Positions 15,101-24,857 of a DNA stretch of 64,000 nt are shown here, piece after piece. The position numbers were made by a program, and so were the translations under genes. The number at the start of each line of letters is the position of its first letter. Within the stretch, counting starts at the first letter, position 1. The stretch is from the NCBI RefSeq assembly GCF_902807005.1, contig NZ_LR777658.1, positions 930,001 to 994,000 of the forward strand, in the 5' to 3' direction. The stretch is from Chlamydiifrater phoenicopteri. GTDB lineage: Bacteria; Chlamydiota; Chlamydiia; Chlamydiales; Chlamydiaceae. The notes below the pieces were generated by a model that was not told the DNA's origin, ran no database searches, and saw only the letters and a program-made list of their open reading frames with translations.

Positions 15101-17938
15101 TTAATGTCTGATATCAAGAACTTTCAGATCGGTATCGGAAGAGACAGGCTGAGGAACTTTCTGACATTCTGGAGCACATCGAGGAGCAACTTCCAAGGAA
15201 GCTTTTTCTGCCTCCCAGTTATATCTGTAACCTTCTTTATTGGTTAATAAGGTTCCCTCCTCAAAGCTTGTGATGACCTTAGGTTTAATAAACATCATGA
15301 TGTTTCTTTTTTGCCTCTGGTCAATTGTTCTGGAGAACAATCCTCTGAGGAGCGGTATAGAACTTAGGACAGGAACACCGGAAGATATCTTAGTCGTCTT
15401 ATCTCTGATATGTCCACTCATAACAAGGAAACATCCATCGGGAACTTGCAACCTAGTAGAAGCGTAGGTTTTGTCCGTTGTAGGAGTCAGGGTTGCTCCG
15501 GCGGAATGAATTTCCGATATTGTCTGTTCTATTTGAAGAGTGACAACATTGTTAGGAGCTATCGTAGAGGTTACAACGAGATTAACTCCGATATCTTCGT
15601 ACTCTATGTTTTGCGTAACAGATCCAGTTTCCTGGATGACGGTGCTAGTCGTTTGGTAAGGGATCGTTTGTCCCACGAAGAACGAAGCTCTTTGTGTATC
15701 TTGAGTCATGATACGAGGATTCAAGACTATGACAGTATCTCCGTCTTGATCTAAAGCGCTAAGAAGGCCTCCCAATGTGAGGAACGACTTCCCTTTATGG
15801 CTTAAAACGTTCCCGATAATTCCTAATCCAAATGCAGAGGAAAGATTGACCATATCGGAAAACCCTCCTAACTGACCTGGTGTAGGCAACGGTAATGCTG
15901 CCGCTGCAGGAGATCCTGGAGGTACAGCAGCCCTTGATGCAGACGAAATCGTTGGAGAAGGTGGAGCATTACTAAGCAGTCCCGAAGCATATGCCAGCTT
16001 GCTTTGCTCATCACCGAGCGCTATCCATTGTACGCCGAAATCCCAAGAATTCTCTAAGCTAGTTTCGAGGATAAGAACTTCTATGTACACCTGCTTTGGA
16101 GGAAGATCTAACCCATTAAGAAGACTGACCACTTTATCAACATTGGCCTGATTTCCAACAATAACAATGGAGTTATTGACTTCCAACCACTGCACGCTGT
16201 TAACAGTGTTAATGAAATCTTCATCCATAGCGTTGGTGACATACAAATTATCTCCAATATCCTGCAAAGCTTGAGCTATTGCAGCTCCATTTTGATATTT
16301 TAATTTGTACATGAAAAAGCGGTTACTCTTTGGACTTACCGTTCCAGGAGTCGATAAATTGCCGATAGGACTCGATACTTCGTCGAAAGTATGAGCCATC
16401 TCTGGGACGTCCAAAGATTTCAAAAGCTGAATAGCTTTTGATGTCAATCTTGGGGAAGAAACAATAAATATTTTATTGGTCCCCGGCTGTAAGAATATCT
16501 GGAAAGTTTCGTCTTCGGCCATAGCACCAAGAACATCTTGGCAATAACTAATCAATGCTTGAGGATTGGCATAGACGACCTCATAATCTCCCATATCTAC
16601 GGAAGTTCCTGGGCCATCCAGAGCTGCTAGTAACTCTCCGACTTTATCCACATTCCCTGAAATATCTGATACTATGACATGCCGAGTATTCTCAGAGGCA
16701 CTAACGATAGCGTCATGTGATAGAAGGGGCTGTATGATGTTGGCTGCAGCGGAAGGGCTTACACTGTATAAGCGAAAGACTCTAGTAACCACCACAGATT
16801 CACAATTATCCTTTGCCGTTCCATCTGTGACAACTGTGGACAATTTGGAAATATTAGGATTGCGGTAAATTAAAACGTTATTTCCTTGTTCGACGACTTT
16901 CAAATCATGCATCTTCAAAACTTGAAGAAGAATCGTCGACAAATCATCAACAGAAGTTGGATCATGAGAGACAATAGTCACATTGAACTGCAAGTCTTGA
17001 CTATCAAAAACAAAGTTCGTTCCAGAAATTTTACTGACAAACTGTAATAATTCTATAATAGAGATGTCTTGGAAATTAACTGTATAACCGTTTTCTTTAA
17101 GATCATCACAAGAAAGCTGTCTGGCGTTTTCAAAATTGACTGTAGAACTTCTCTCTTTCATCCCCCCATCTTTAACAGTGGTAACTAAAGCCTGAACGCT
17201 AGGTTCTTCTCCTGAAGGCTTATTGCCTAGAACTTGCTGAACATTAGCTTTCGCTGCTTCTGCGGCTTTCTTAGCAAGAGCTTGTTTTTCGTCCCAGATT
17301 TCAGAAGCAGCCTCGATATCTAACTCACTACTGCGTCCAGAGGAATCTACAAGTTGCCTAGGAGGAAGTTTGGTTGAGACACTCTTACTTGAGGCCATTC
17401 TTCCAGCGACTCGTTTCTCCATTGTCTGTTTTTCCAACGCTTGCCCAGCAGACAACTGCTTAGACGCGGACTGTTTGGAAGCAGAACTTCTGCTTAACCC
17501 CTTTACTAGAGTTCCATTTTTTGCTGTATGTGCTGTAGGGCTTCCCTCTCCGAAGCTAAATCCTTGCGCTGCTGGCGGAGGGCCGAAAGAATTTGATGAT
17601 CGTTTACCAGAGCTGCGTATCGTCACTCCAGAAGAAGGCCTTGCTTGAGCCGTCGACGAAGGTGAAGCTACTGATCGTCTAGCAGGAATTTTGTTTGCTG
17701 TATTTTTTGAACAAGCAGCGACCAACCCTTCTAGCCCGTTGTCGGCAGGACGACTTCGAGAATGATCTGCACGTATTTCCGAATTTCTTTTGTTTCCTTG
17801 AGTTTCTCTGCGAGAACCGTCAAAGCCTAAAGCTGCTGAAGGCAAACAGCAAGCGATAAGAAACGCTCCCATCTGTTGCTTTTGTTTGCGAACGGACCGT
17901 AAGACTTTCTTAATAAACTTTGAAATCACGTTTTTCAC
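15101..17938 (-). CDS. sctC: T3SS outer membrane secretin SctC/CdsC
   Basis: This 945-residue protein corresponds to CT674 by position. The N-terminal signal-like segment (GAFLIACCLPSAALG, about residues 23-37) is followed by about 240 residues of low-complexity Ser/Ala/Lys-rich sequence peculiar to chlamydial CdsC. N0/N1-type ring domains follow from about 280 (FQDISIIELLQFVSKISGTN). The C-terminal secretin core contains VYIEVLILETSLENSWDFGV and the signature region VPVLSSIPLLRGLFS near residue 880. It forms the outer membrane ring of the injectisome. It overlaps pkn5 by 4 bases and is the last gene of the operon. Confidence 0.95.
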   Translation of the reverse strand: MKNVISKFIKKVLRSVRKQKQQMGAFLIACCLPSAALGFDGSRRETQGNKRNSEIRADHSRSRPADNGLEGLVAACSKNTANKIPARRSVASPSSTAQARPSSGVTIRSSGKRSSNSFGPPPAAQGFSFGEGSPTAHTAKNGTLVKGLSRSSASKQSASKQLSAGQALEKQTMEKRVAGRMASSKSVSTKLPPRQLVDSSGRSSELDIEAASEIWDEKQALAKKAAEAAKANVQQVLGNKPSGEEPSVQALVTTVKDGGMKERSSTVNFENARQLSCDDLKENGYTVNFQDISIIELLQFVSKISGTNFVFDSQDLQFNVTIVSHDPTSVDDLSTILLQVLKMHDLKVVEQGNNVLIYRNPNISKLSTVVTDGTAKDNCESVVVTRVFRLYSVSPSAAANIIQPLLSHDAIVSASENTRHVIVSDISGNVDKVGELLAALDGPGTSVDMGDYEVVYANPQALISYCQDVLGAMAEDETFQIFLQPGTNKIFIVSSPRLTSKAIQLLKSLDVPEMAHTFDEVSSPIGNLSTPGTVSPKSNRFFMYKLKYQNGAAIAQALQDIGDNLYVTNAMDEDFINTVNSVQWLEVNNSIVIVGNQANVDKVVSLLNGLDLPPKQVYIEVLILETSLENSWDFGVQWIALGDEQSKLAYASGLLSNAPPSPTISSASRAAVPPGSPAAAALPLPTPGQLGGFSDMVNLSSAFGLGIIGNVLSHKGKSFLTLGGLLSALDQDGDTVIVLNPRIMTQDTQRASFFVGQTIPYQTTSTVIQETGSVTQNIEYEDIGVNLVVTSTIAPNNVVTLQIEQTISEIHSAGATLTPTTDKTYASTRLQVPDGCFLVMSGHIRDKTTKISSGVPVLSSIPLLRGLFSRTIDQRQKRNIMMFIKPKVITSFEEGTLLTNKEGYRYNWEAEKASLEVAPRCAPECQKVPQPVSSDTDLKVLDIRH

Positions 17939-19449
17939 TGTGTTCTCTTTAAACTAATAAGCGTTCTCGCATCAGAGTCATTCCAAGTCATCCGGGCACT
18001 AGTACCCATCATGTCATCCATAACCTGGAACATACTCGTTTGCTCTCTATCTTGCAACTCCAGACATAAGGGAATTGTTAAAAGATTAGAAAAAACATCC
18101 TCTTGCCAATTATGTAATATTGCTTCATCTCCTATTTCCCATGCAACCTCGGTTTCCCTAATTTGCTCAGAAGAAATTTTGCCTAAAGGATCTTCGTTTC
18201 CAAAAACCTTCCTCACCTTGCCCTTTGAAGAGACAATATGTAACGAAGTCCTACCGCAAGCCACACATGTAAGAATATTATTTGCTGTAGATATTTTAAG
18301 CGCTGTCAAAGAAATCCCTCCACTTGGGAACGATGGACGCATGGAAGAAATGAGATCATTAACTTCTCTCACACCTTCTTTCAGAGACAATCTGCTTACA
18401 GCACTCCGAAATAAACCTTTTACACAAGCCAGAGGCAAGAGCATTTTTGATCGCGATTCATCCTCAACTTGAGCTAAGACAAAAATATACTCATTCCCTT
18501 TAGAGATACTTTCGTAATAAACAGGAACCAACGATGTCTTTTGACGAGAAAGAGCTAACTCCATAGTTGTTGGAGCCAATACTGACTGAGGAGATAACAT
18601 TTCCAAACTATCGGAAAGGTTTTCATGAAATTCTGTCATAGAATCATAACTACGTCGATCTTTCTCTAAAGCATGCGATTGTTCGTAAGCTTCTATATCA
18701 GCTAATAATTCTGCTACTGAAGCGTACCTTGCTGCTGGAGAGGGATGAAGAGCTTTTGCAATAATTTTCCCTATTTCTTCTGGAATCAACGATAGATAAA
18801 CTTTTCCTAAAGACAGTCTCCCTAAGATAAGTTCATAAGCTATTATTCCTAAGGAATAAATATCTGCGTTATAGGACACTTGCCTTCCAAATTTTTGTTC
18901 TGGACTCATGTAAGCAGGTGTTCCGTTCAGGGGAGTGGGGGTTTTAGAAAAATAAATCAGATCAGAAGAAGAAATCCCAAAATCTATCAACTTCACAGTA
19001 TTGTTACTCGTGATAAGAATATTCTCTGGCTTCAAATCCTTGTGTACGATGTCTCGCTTATGCAGGTACTCAACAACAGAGGCGATCTGTTTCACAATAT
19101 CCAGAGCTCGGCGGAGAGATACAGGCTCATACAGAATAATTTCTCTGAGGGATCTCCCTCGAACATATTCCATAGCTATGTATAATCCCTTCTCCCACTT
19201 CCCATAATTTAACAAACGAACGATACCAGGATGATCTACCTTCCCTACAATTTTTGCTTCTTTCAGGAAACTTTCTACATTTTCGCGATGGAAGACATGT
19301 GGAGCTGACAAAATTTTTATAGCAACAGGATGTCCGGAACTTTTCTGCCTAGCAAAAAACACTTTGCTTTTAGTCCCGTCTGCGAGGATCGACTCTATAC
19401 GATATCCTCCTATCACTAACCCCTTGAAAGAATATGCTTCGCCATCCAT
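17935..19449 (-). CDS. pkn5: Pkn5-like serine/threonine protein kinase
   Basis: This 504-residue protein has an N-terminal Hanks-type kinase domain (about 12-255). Seen are VAIKIL (ATP-binding Lys), HKDLKPEN catalytic loop, LIDFGIS and TPAYMSPEQ. The glycine loop is degenerate (LADGTKSKVFFA rather than GxGxxG). The C-terminal half has no membrane segment and is unlike PknD. It lies inside the T3SS operon between sctQ and sctC, with a 4-base overlap to sctC, as CT673 does. In C. trachomatis, Pkn5 is thought to be a T3SS substrate. Confidence 0.92.
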   Translation of the reverse strand: MDGEAYSFKGLVIGGYRIESILADGTKSKVFFARQKSSGHPVAIKILSAPHVFHRENVESFLKEAKIVGKVDHPGIVRLLNYGKWEKGLYIAMEYVRGRSLREIILYEPVSLRRALDIVKQIASVVEYLHKRDIVHKDLKPENILITSNNTVKLIDFGISSSDLIYFSKTPTPLNGTPAYMSPEQKFGRQVSYNADIYSLGIIAYELILGRLSLGKVYLSLIPEEIGKIIAKALHPSPAARYASVAELLADIEAYEQSHALEKDRRSYDSMTEFHENLSDSLEMLSPQSVLAPTTMELALSRQKTSLVPVYYESISKGNEYIFVLAQVEDESRSKMLLPLACVKGLFRSAVSRLSLKEGVREVNDLISSMRPSFPSGGISLTALKISTANNILTCVACGRTSLHIVSSKGKVRKVFGNEDPLGKISSEQIRETEVAWEIGDEAILHNWQEDVFSNLLTIPLCLELQDREQTSMFQVMDDMMGTSARMTWNDSDARTLISLKRTQ

Positions 19450-19464
19450 GGAAAATCATCTTGA

Positions 19465-20616
19465 TTAAATATCTAAGATTCTAACTCCAAGAACATCTCC
19501 TAGTGCAATAATTTCACCTCTTCCTACTTTTGCTCCTTGAACCACCAGATCCACTCCCTGATTTGGGCTAACACCTAAATTCAAAGTACTTCCTGGAGTT
19601 AACTTCATAAAGTCTTCAACTGTTAAAGAATATCTGGCAACTTCTACAACTAAATTGATAGGAAGCTTAGAAAGAGCATCTTTACCTTCACCAACATTTT
19701 CTTGTGCTGGGGCATTTTCTGGTTGATCTTCCATGTGATTATCCTCCTCCTCTGGGGTGATCGCAGAATATCCAGTAATTTTAAATTCTGTTGAAGTAGC
19801 GTCTAAGAAGCGTCCACTAAAGAATTTTCTCTTTTGAATGGATACTAGCGCTCCACACTCTCCTGTTTCTGGATCGAACATACACCCATCAAGCATAACA
19901 AACGATCCAGGCACAATCGCTTGCCATTCTTCTTTAGTCAAGCTGCTATGTCCTATTTCTACAGCCATTGTTAACGGTAAAGTTTTGTCTATCTTTTCTG
20001 GATCGAACGCTGTGTTAAGTCCTGCAAAGAAGGTCTCACACCCTCCTAATGTTTCTTCTGGGAACAGCAACCTGAAGCGAAACACTTTGCCGTCTAATAC
20101 ACAAGAAATATCGACAACTTGACAATTCTCTTTAACTGCAGAGGAAGAAAATTCTGCGTCACCGGCAACTTTTATTGACATAGAGGGAATCCACTGCAAT
20201 GTCTGCAATAGATGACTCATCTCCGCAACAAAGTAATAGTGGAAGCCGAGCAGTTTATCTTTCTCGTAGAAATAAGAAGCCAGAGTGCTATCGGAAAAAA
20301 CAGAAATGATCCACTCCTTGAGGTCTTCTTCTGAAGATACTAAGAAGAAGTTTCCTGGGGTTACTGGCTGTAGAACCATAGGCTGCACGAGGCAGTGTAC
20401 TCCAAATTCTGCCAACGCTTGCTTGGGATCCATCTTCCCTCGAAGCTCGAAGGAGAGGGAACAAGAATTTTTACCAAACTTTTCCTTTAACAACCGACAA
20501 CACTCCTCCACAGGAAATATTGGCGGAGCCAAAGATACTTCCTTCCCGCTCAGACCATCTAGGAACTCTTCCCGATGTTTTAACCAACTGACTCCAGGTT
20601 CCGTCACACTTGTCAT
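19465..20616 (-). CDS. sctQ: T3SS cytoplasmic sorting-platform (C-ring) protein SctQ/CdsQ
   Basis: The 383-residue protein has the C-terminal SpoA/FliN domain at about 310-383 (LPINLVVEVARYSLTVEDFM, then LGVSPNQGVDLVVQGAKVGRG) and a second SpoA-like segment near 218-290 (LPLTMAVEIGHSSLTKEEWQ). This is the CT672 type. It builds the sorting platform under the injectisome together with SctN, SctL and SctO. It lies 15 bases before pkn5 in the operon. An internal start giving a separate C-terminal fragment, as in YscQ, is possible but not evident. Confidence 0.93.
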   Translation of the reverse strand: MTSVTEPGVSWLKHREEFLDGLSGKEVSLAPPIFPVEECCRLLKEKFGKNSCSLSFELRGKMDPKQALAEFGVHCLVQPMVLQPVTPGNFFLVSSEEDLKEWIISVFSDSTLASYFYEKDKLLGFHYYFVAEMSHLLQTLQWIPSMSIKVAGDAEFSSSAVKENCQVVDISCVLDGKVFRFRLLFPEETLGGCETFFAGLNTAFDPEKIDKTLPLTMAVEIGHSSLTKEEWQAIVPGSFVMLDGCMFDPETGECGALVSIQKRKFFSGRFLDATSTEFKITGYSAITPEEEDNHMEDQPENAPAQENVGEGKDALSKLPINLVVEVARYSLTVEDFMKLTPGSTLNLGVSPNQGVDLVVQGAKVGRGEIIALGDVLGVRILDI

Positions 20617-20660
20617 ATTAAACCATTATAATGTGCAGCAAAGAGCTGCACATATTTTTC

Positions 20661-21497
20661 TTACAATTGCACTTCTTGAATTATTTGCTCATCCTTTTGT
20701 TGGTCTCGACGATTTCTATCGTTTTGACCATCTTGATCTTTCTCTGAGTCTCTATGCTGTATAGAAGCTGCTATCATGTGCAAAGGGCTTTGAACTTCTT
20801 CTCTTGTAGGTAGCTGCACGACTTGACCAGCGACCACCATTTCTCTCAAAACCAGCTGACGCTGTCCTAAGTTTTGAACTAAAGACTGTAAATTCTCTGG
20901 ATTGCCTAAAACTAGTTCCATAGCCTTCGTTGCTTGGGTCTGATCAGCAAAGTTAGAGAAAGCGACAGAAATACCCTCTCCATCTTTAGTCATTGTTAAA
21001 TTTGCACCCATAAAAGCTTCGGGAACTTCAGAATTTTCAGAAAGAACCACCTCTACAAGCTGCCCACCTTGAATATCCCCGATGAACATGGAATCAACGG
21101 CTTTAACTATGCAGGTTTCCACCCAATCTAGTGAAGAAGCAGAAACCACTACGGAGGAAGTCTCCAGAGAAGCTTCTACGCTTTGAGGAGCGATGATATC
21201 CATCATAGTGATCCCGGCTCCTCCTCCTTCGTAAAGAAGACCTTCTTTCCCTTCCTTTTTCTCTTCTTTAGCAGCAATAGAAGCAGGTCCTTCTTCTAGT
21301 TTTTTCTCATCTTGATTTCTACGATCTCCTCTAGCGACTTTCCCTTGCTGACGAGAATTAGATCGAGACTCTTGATTTAAAGAAAAAGTTTTAACTTCTC
21401 TATTATCTACAGGCTCGGGTTTGTTATTTTTCGTAATACGGGAATCCTTATTACAACTATAAAGAGAGGTATCTCCAGAAGTTTTGTTTAGTTCCAT
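20661..21497 (-). CDS. sctP: T3SS needle-length/substrate-switch protein SctP/CdsP candidate (CT671 type)
   Basis: I choose ATG 21497 (MELNKTSGDTSLYS), preceded by GGGGGAAA on the - strand, over an upstream in-frame start; this gives 278 residues. The first 110 residues are charged and low in complexity (Lys/Arg/Glu/Gln), as expected of a YscP-like ruler. Residues about 120-250 form a compact domain (VVSASSLDWVETCIVKAVDS, FADQTQATKAMELVLGNPEN). The identity rests mainly on position between sctO and sctQ; sequence similarity among SctP proteins is weak. Confidence 0.82.
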   Translation of the reverse strand: MELNKTSGDTSLYSCNKDSRITKNNKPEPVDNREVKTFSLNQESRSNSRQQGKVARGDRRNQDEKKLEEGPASIAAKEEKKEGKEGLLYEGGGAGITMMDIIAPQSVEASLETSSVVVSASSLDWVETCIVKAVDSMFIGDIQGGQLVEVVLSENSEVPEAFMGANLTMTKDGEGISVAFSNFADQTQATKAMELVLGNPENLQSLVQNLGQRQLVLREMVVAGQVVQLPTREEVQSPLHMIAASIQHRDSEKDQDGQNDRNRRDQQKDEQIIQEVQL

Positions 21498-21519
21498 ATT
21501 ACTTTCCCCCTTATCAATC

Positions 21520-22008
21520 TTAGTGTTTCCTTCGACGCAACTGAAAGAGCAGTTGCCCCATTTCATCTTGTTCTTTTTCTTCCGCTCGCGCTTCTTCCTG
21601 CAAAGCCTCTTTCATCCAACTCTCTTTGTGCAGACGAGTTTTTTCTTCCTCTTTTCTTCTTTTAGTCAGATCTGCTTCGGCTTTTTCTAATTCCTTAGCG
21701 GCTGCCAGCACAAGCTCTTTTTGTTTTTTAACTTTTTCCTCTTCTTCAGCTAGCTGAACGGCTACTACTTTAATGTACGACTTTATCTTTAAAACTTCTT
21801 CGCTAGTCGTTCCTTCATCAAGCTTTTCTCTAAGCTGCTGAATTTTTTGCATATAATGATTTTTAACTTTATCTCGCTCGGCCTCTTTTTCTCTGAGTTT
21901 TTCTTTTTCAATTTCTAGTAAACGCCGCTTCTCTTTAACAACTTTTTCCGCTCTCTCTACTCGGTCGCGCTTAATCGTCAGCACAGTTTCCAGAGGATAC
22001 TTTGGCAT
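21520..22008 (-). CDS. sctO: T3SS central stalk protein SctO/CdsO (CT670 type)
   Basis: Nearly the entire 162-residue protein is a charged coiled coil (KVVKEKRRLLEIEKEKLREK, KEEEKTRLHKESWMKEALQE), like YscO/FliJ, which inserts into the ATPase hexamer. The N-terminus (MPKYPLETVLTIKRDRVERA) resembles FliJ-family starts. It lies directly downstream of the ATPase gene and upstream of sctP, the universal T3SS order. Confidence 0.92.
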   Translation of the reverse strand: MPKYPLETVLTIKRDRVERAEKVVKEKRRLLEIEKEKLREKEAERDKVKNHYMQKIQQLREKLDEGTTSEEVLKIKSYIKVVAVQLAEEEEKVKKQKELVLAAAKELEKAEADLTKRRKEEEKTRLHKESWMKEALQEEARAEEKEQDEMGQLLFQLRRRKH

Positions 22009-22041
22009 TGGCTCTACTCTTTCCCTGGGCTTTTCTTTGCT

Positions 22042-23370
22042 CTAGCGGAATATTGCTCTCAATTGTTGAGCAGCTTCTTCGTAATTTGTTTTCTCATGCA
22101 TATCTTGCTTCAAGAAGCGATTTAGTTTATCAATATGGTCTATAGCAAAGTCGACTTCTCTATCTGATCCTCGCTTGTATTCTCCAATACGAATAAGCAT
22201 TTCGTTAGCCTTATACTTGGCAAGAACTTCCCTAGCTTTCCCTATAATCCTTCGCTGTTCCTCGGGAACGATAGAGGTCAACAGACGGCTGATAGAAGCT
22301 AAAACATCTATGGCTGGGTAATGATAAGATTGCGCAAGCGCATTAGAAAGCACTATGTGCCCATCGAGAATAGACTTCACCTCATCAGCGACAGGTTCAT
22401 TCATATCATCTCCAGCGACCAAGACGGTGTATAACGCTGTTATAGACCCTTTGTCAGAAGCTCCAGCACGCTCCAAAAGTTTAGGCAATGTCGAGAAAAC
22501 TGATGGCGTATACCCTGCTCGGGCAGGAGGTTCTCCTGCAGCCAGTCCAACTTCCCGCAGAGCCCGAGCGAATCTAGTGACGGAGTCCATCATTAAAATC
22601 ACAGTTTTCCCTTGGTCCCTGAAGTATTCCGCTATAGCAGTACCTACATAAGCAGCATTTAAACGCAGCTGAGAAGATTGGTCCGAAGTAGAAATGACAA
22701 TCACAGAACGTTTCATTCCCTCTTCCCCAAGATCTTTTTCTATAAACTCTCTAGCTTCCCGTCCCCGCTCCCCAATCAGCGTAATAACGTTAACATCAGC
22801 TTCTTCAGCATTTCTAGCAATCATTCCTAGCAAGGAGGATTTACCCACCCCTGCTCCAGCGAATATTCCCACCCGCTGTCCTCTGGCGATTGTCAACATC
22901 CCGTCGATACAACGAACGCCTGTGGATATGATCGTGTCTAATCGTTTTCTTTTGAGGGGATCAGGTGGAGCTCGGAAAATAGGATACACCTCGTCGGCAT
23001 CAACAAGAGGCCCTTTGGTGTCTAGATCCATGGGCTCTCCCAACCCATTAATGACTCGGCCCAACAGTCCTTGCCCAGCACGGATATGTAAGGGCATTCC
23101 TGTAGGAATAACTTCTGACGAAGGGCTTACTCCTGTCAATTCTCCCAGAGGAGATAAAAAGGCAAAGTCTGAGGTAAACCCTACAACTTCGGTAACCAAG
23201 GGCTCCATATTAGCCCTTTTTACCAGACACACTTCGCCAACTCGAATATTTGGGACAACAGCTTTGATCAACATTCCCACAACTTCTATGATACGACCAA
23301 CCATAGAGGTGAGATGAACATCCTTCAACCCGGAAAGGAGGGTGTCAAATTCTGTTGTAAGACCTTCCAT
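22042..23370 (-). CDS. sctN: T3SS ATPase SctN/CdsN
   Basis: This 442-residue F1-type ATPase has Walker A GIFAGAGVGKSSLLG near residue 170, LIGERGREAREFIEKDLG, Walker B VILMMDSVTRFA and the FSTLPKLLERAG segment. It unfolds and delivers substrates to the export gate. Length and order match CT669. The neighbouring gene upstream ends 3 bases before this start, suggesting coupling. Confidence 0.97.
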   Translation of the reverse strand: MEGLTTEFDTLLSGLKDVHLTSMVGRIIEVVGMLIKAVVPNIRVGEVCLVKRANMEPLVTEVVGFTSDFAFLSPLGELTGVSPSSEVIPTGMPLHIRAGQGLLGRVINGLGEPMDLDTKGPLVDADEVYPIFRAPPDPLKRKRLDTIISTGVRCIDGMLTIARGQRVGIFAGAGVGKSSLLGMIARNAEEADVNVITLIGERGREAREFIEKDLGEEGMKRSVIVISTSDQSSQLRLNAAYVGTAIAEYFRDQGKTVILMMDSVTRFARALREVGLAAGEPPARAGYTPSVFSTLPKLLERAGASDKGSITALYTVLVAGDDMNEPVADEVKSILDGHIVLSNALAQSYHYPAIDVLASISRLLTSIVPEEQRRIIGKAREVLAKYKANEMLIRIGEYKRGSDREVDFAIDHIDKLNRFLKQDMHEKTNYEEAAQQLRAIFR

Positions 23371-23373
23371 AGA

Positions 23374-24054
23374 TTAACCCAACTGCGTTGTCATGATAGT
23401 TTTAATACTACTTACAGTCGTTCCAACAATACTGGAGAAAAGCTCGGCTCGTTGAGTAGCTCGCTGCACAGCATATTGAATTTTCATGAAGTTTGCGACA
23501 CTCTCGGGCTCGCCATTTCTGTCAGAAAAGTATAACAAGGCCCTATTGAGAACTTCCTCACCAGAAGAAATCCAATCAACTACACGTCGAGCAACAGAGC
23601 GCTTATCATCCTTATCTTTTTCAGCCTCCTGCAAAGACTGACCAGAATGTTGCGCGATAGCAGCGAGATCTTTATCTATCAAGTTCATGATAGTATTCAC
23701 AGCTTCTATATGCTCTGCCTGTAACTTTTCCGTTCGCTCAGAGTCGTGCATCTGTAACTTAAAATCATTCAGTCTTCTTTTGAGATTATTGATTTGCTCC
23801 TCCAGTTCTGCTGACTGAAGCTCCTCTTCCAACTCTTTATCAACAAGACTGGAATTTCTTTCCCTAATGAGGGACATGAGATCCGGCTTGTCGACAACAG
23901 ATTTCTCTATAGCCATTTCGGTAGACTTTGAAAGAGAGAAACTCCTTACGTCCTTTCGGTTCGCCTCCTGAGCAGAAGGTTTGCCCACTTCTTCGTTTGA
24001 AGAAACTGGTTCCTCAGAATCCATCCCTGTTAAAGCTTTTATCGCATCTATCAT
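23374..24054 (-). CDS. Conserved chlamydial T3SS operon protein (CT668 type)
   Basis: The 226-residue hydrophilic protein has a central coiled coil (about 60-140, ELEEQINNLKRRLNDFKLQM). The C-terminal third is helical, ending in FSSIVGTTVSSIKTIMTTQL. No membrane segment is present. It sits between the SctG-like chaperone and the ATPase, as CT668 does. A role as inner rod protein or regulator is possible from context, but the sequence does not show one. Confidence 0.85.
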   Translation of the reverse strand: MIDAIKALTGMDSEEPVSSNEEVGKPSAQEANRKDVRSFSLSKSTEMAIEKSVVDKPDLMSLIRERNSSLVDKELEEELQSAELEEQINNLKRRLNDFKLQMHDSERTEKLQAEHIEAVNTIMNLIDKDLAAIAQHSGQSLQEAEKDKDDKRSVARRVVDWISSGEEVLNRALLYFSDRNGEPESVANFMKIQYAVQRATQRAELFSSIVGTTVSSIKTIMTTQLG

Positions 24055-24118
24055 GTTGCAACTACTCCGACTCTATACTGAGTCTTTACTCCTAAAGAAT
24101 CCAAATCTACCAAAAACG

Positions 24119-24559
24119 CTATCTTAATGGTCCAGTGCTTTTCTTGGCTAAAGCTTCATGCCAATCCATGATGGAACGCGCAAAAGCTTTTGTTGTAGCA
24201 ACTTCACATTCAGCTAAAATTTTCTCTGCTAAACGGAAGCTATTTTCAAGACTTTCTCGACGCACTTCAAAAGTACTTCCTTGATCTAAAACTATCAGCA
24301 TATGTGTCAGAGAAAGGAAAGCCTTTATGCTCCAGTTATCTCCTTCTTTCTCATGCAATGCTGCTAATTTTTCTGCAGCTTCTTTCAATTGCATTTTGTG
24401 CAGAGCTATTAAAGCTTGCCCTAAATCTTTTGCGTAATGTTCAGGATCTAGAACTCCGAGAGCATCAAATATTTTTCGCGCTCCTTCTTCGTCTCCTTGT
24501 TTCATAGCCAACATGCCGCCCTCAAACAAGAGCGCAAAATCTTCTTTAAAACTTTCCAT
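24119..24559 (-). CDS. sctG: T3SS needle chaperone SctG/CdsG-like (CT667 type)
   Basis: This 146-residue all-helical protein has TPR-like repeats (GMLAMKQGDEEGARKIFDAL, then GQALIALHKMQLKEAAEKLA). That architecture is typical of YscG/PscG co-chaperones, which keep needle subunits unfolded. It lies immediately downstream of the needle gene, as expected for a chaperone. Assigned from fold-like features and position. Confidence 0.85.
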   Translation of the reverse strand: MESFKEDFALLFEGGMLAMKQGDEEGARKIFDALGVLDPEHYAKDLGQALIALHKMQLKEAAEKLAALHEKEGDNWSIKAFLSLTHMLIVLDQGSTFEVRRESLENSFRLAEKILAECEVATTKAFARSIMDWHEALAKKSTGPLR

Positions 24560-24586
24560 AACCGATTCCTCCTGTTTCCTATGTTA

Positions 24587-24838
24587 TTAACTACCTTTAA
24601 CAGCTCTTGCCATCGTGATCATTTCTGTATGAACGGCAGTAAGAACGTTAGAAACCGCCTCAACGTATTGCGACAAAATCTGCATACGAAATTGGAGATT
24701 AAACATTGTTCCTAGATCAACAGTCCCTTGAGTGGACGTCTCTAGCTCGGTAAGATATTGCTGGACCCCTTGGACATATTTACATATGCCGTCCAACATC
24801 TCATTAAAATTAAAGACTGTACAGCTACTACTGGTCAT
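24587..24838 (-). CDS. sctF: T3SS needle subunit SctF/CdsF (CT666 type)
   Basis: The 83-residue product has the size of needle subunits and their helix-turn-helix layout, with a central loop (LETSTQGTVDLG) between amphipathic helices (MLDGICKYVQGVQQYLTELE and MFNLQFRMQILSQYVEAVSN). It has two cysteines near the N-terminus. It polymerises into the needle filament. Flanking SctE- and SctG-type chaperone genes support the call. Confidence 0.92.
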   Translation of the reverse strand: MTSSSCTVFNFNEMLDGICKYVQGVQQYLTELETSTQGTVDLGTMFNLQFRMQILSQYVEAVSNVLTAVHTEMITMARAVKGS

Positions 24839-24857
24839 AAAAGTTAGCCCCCTTCAA

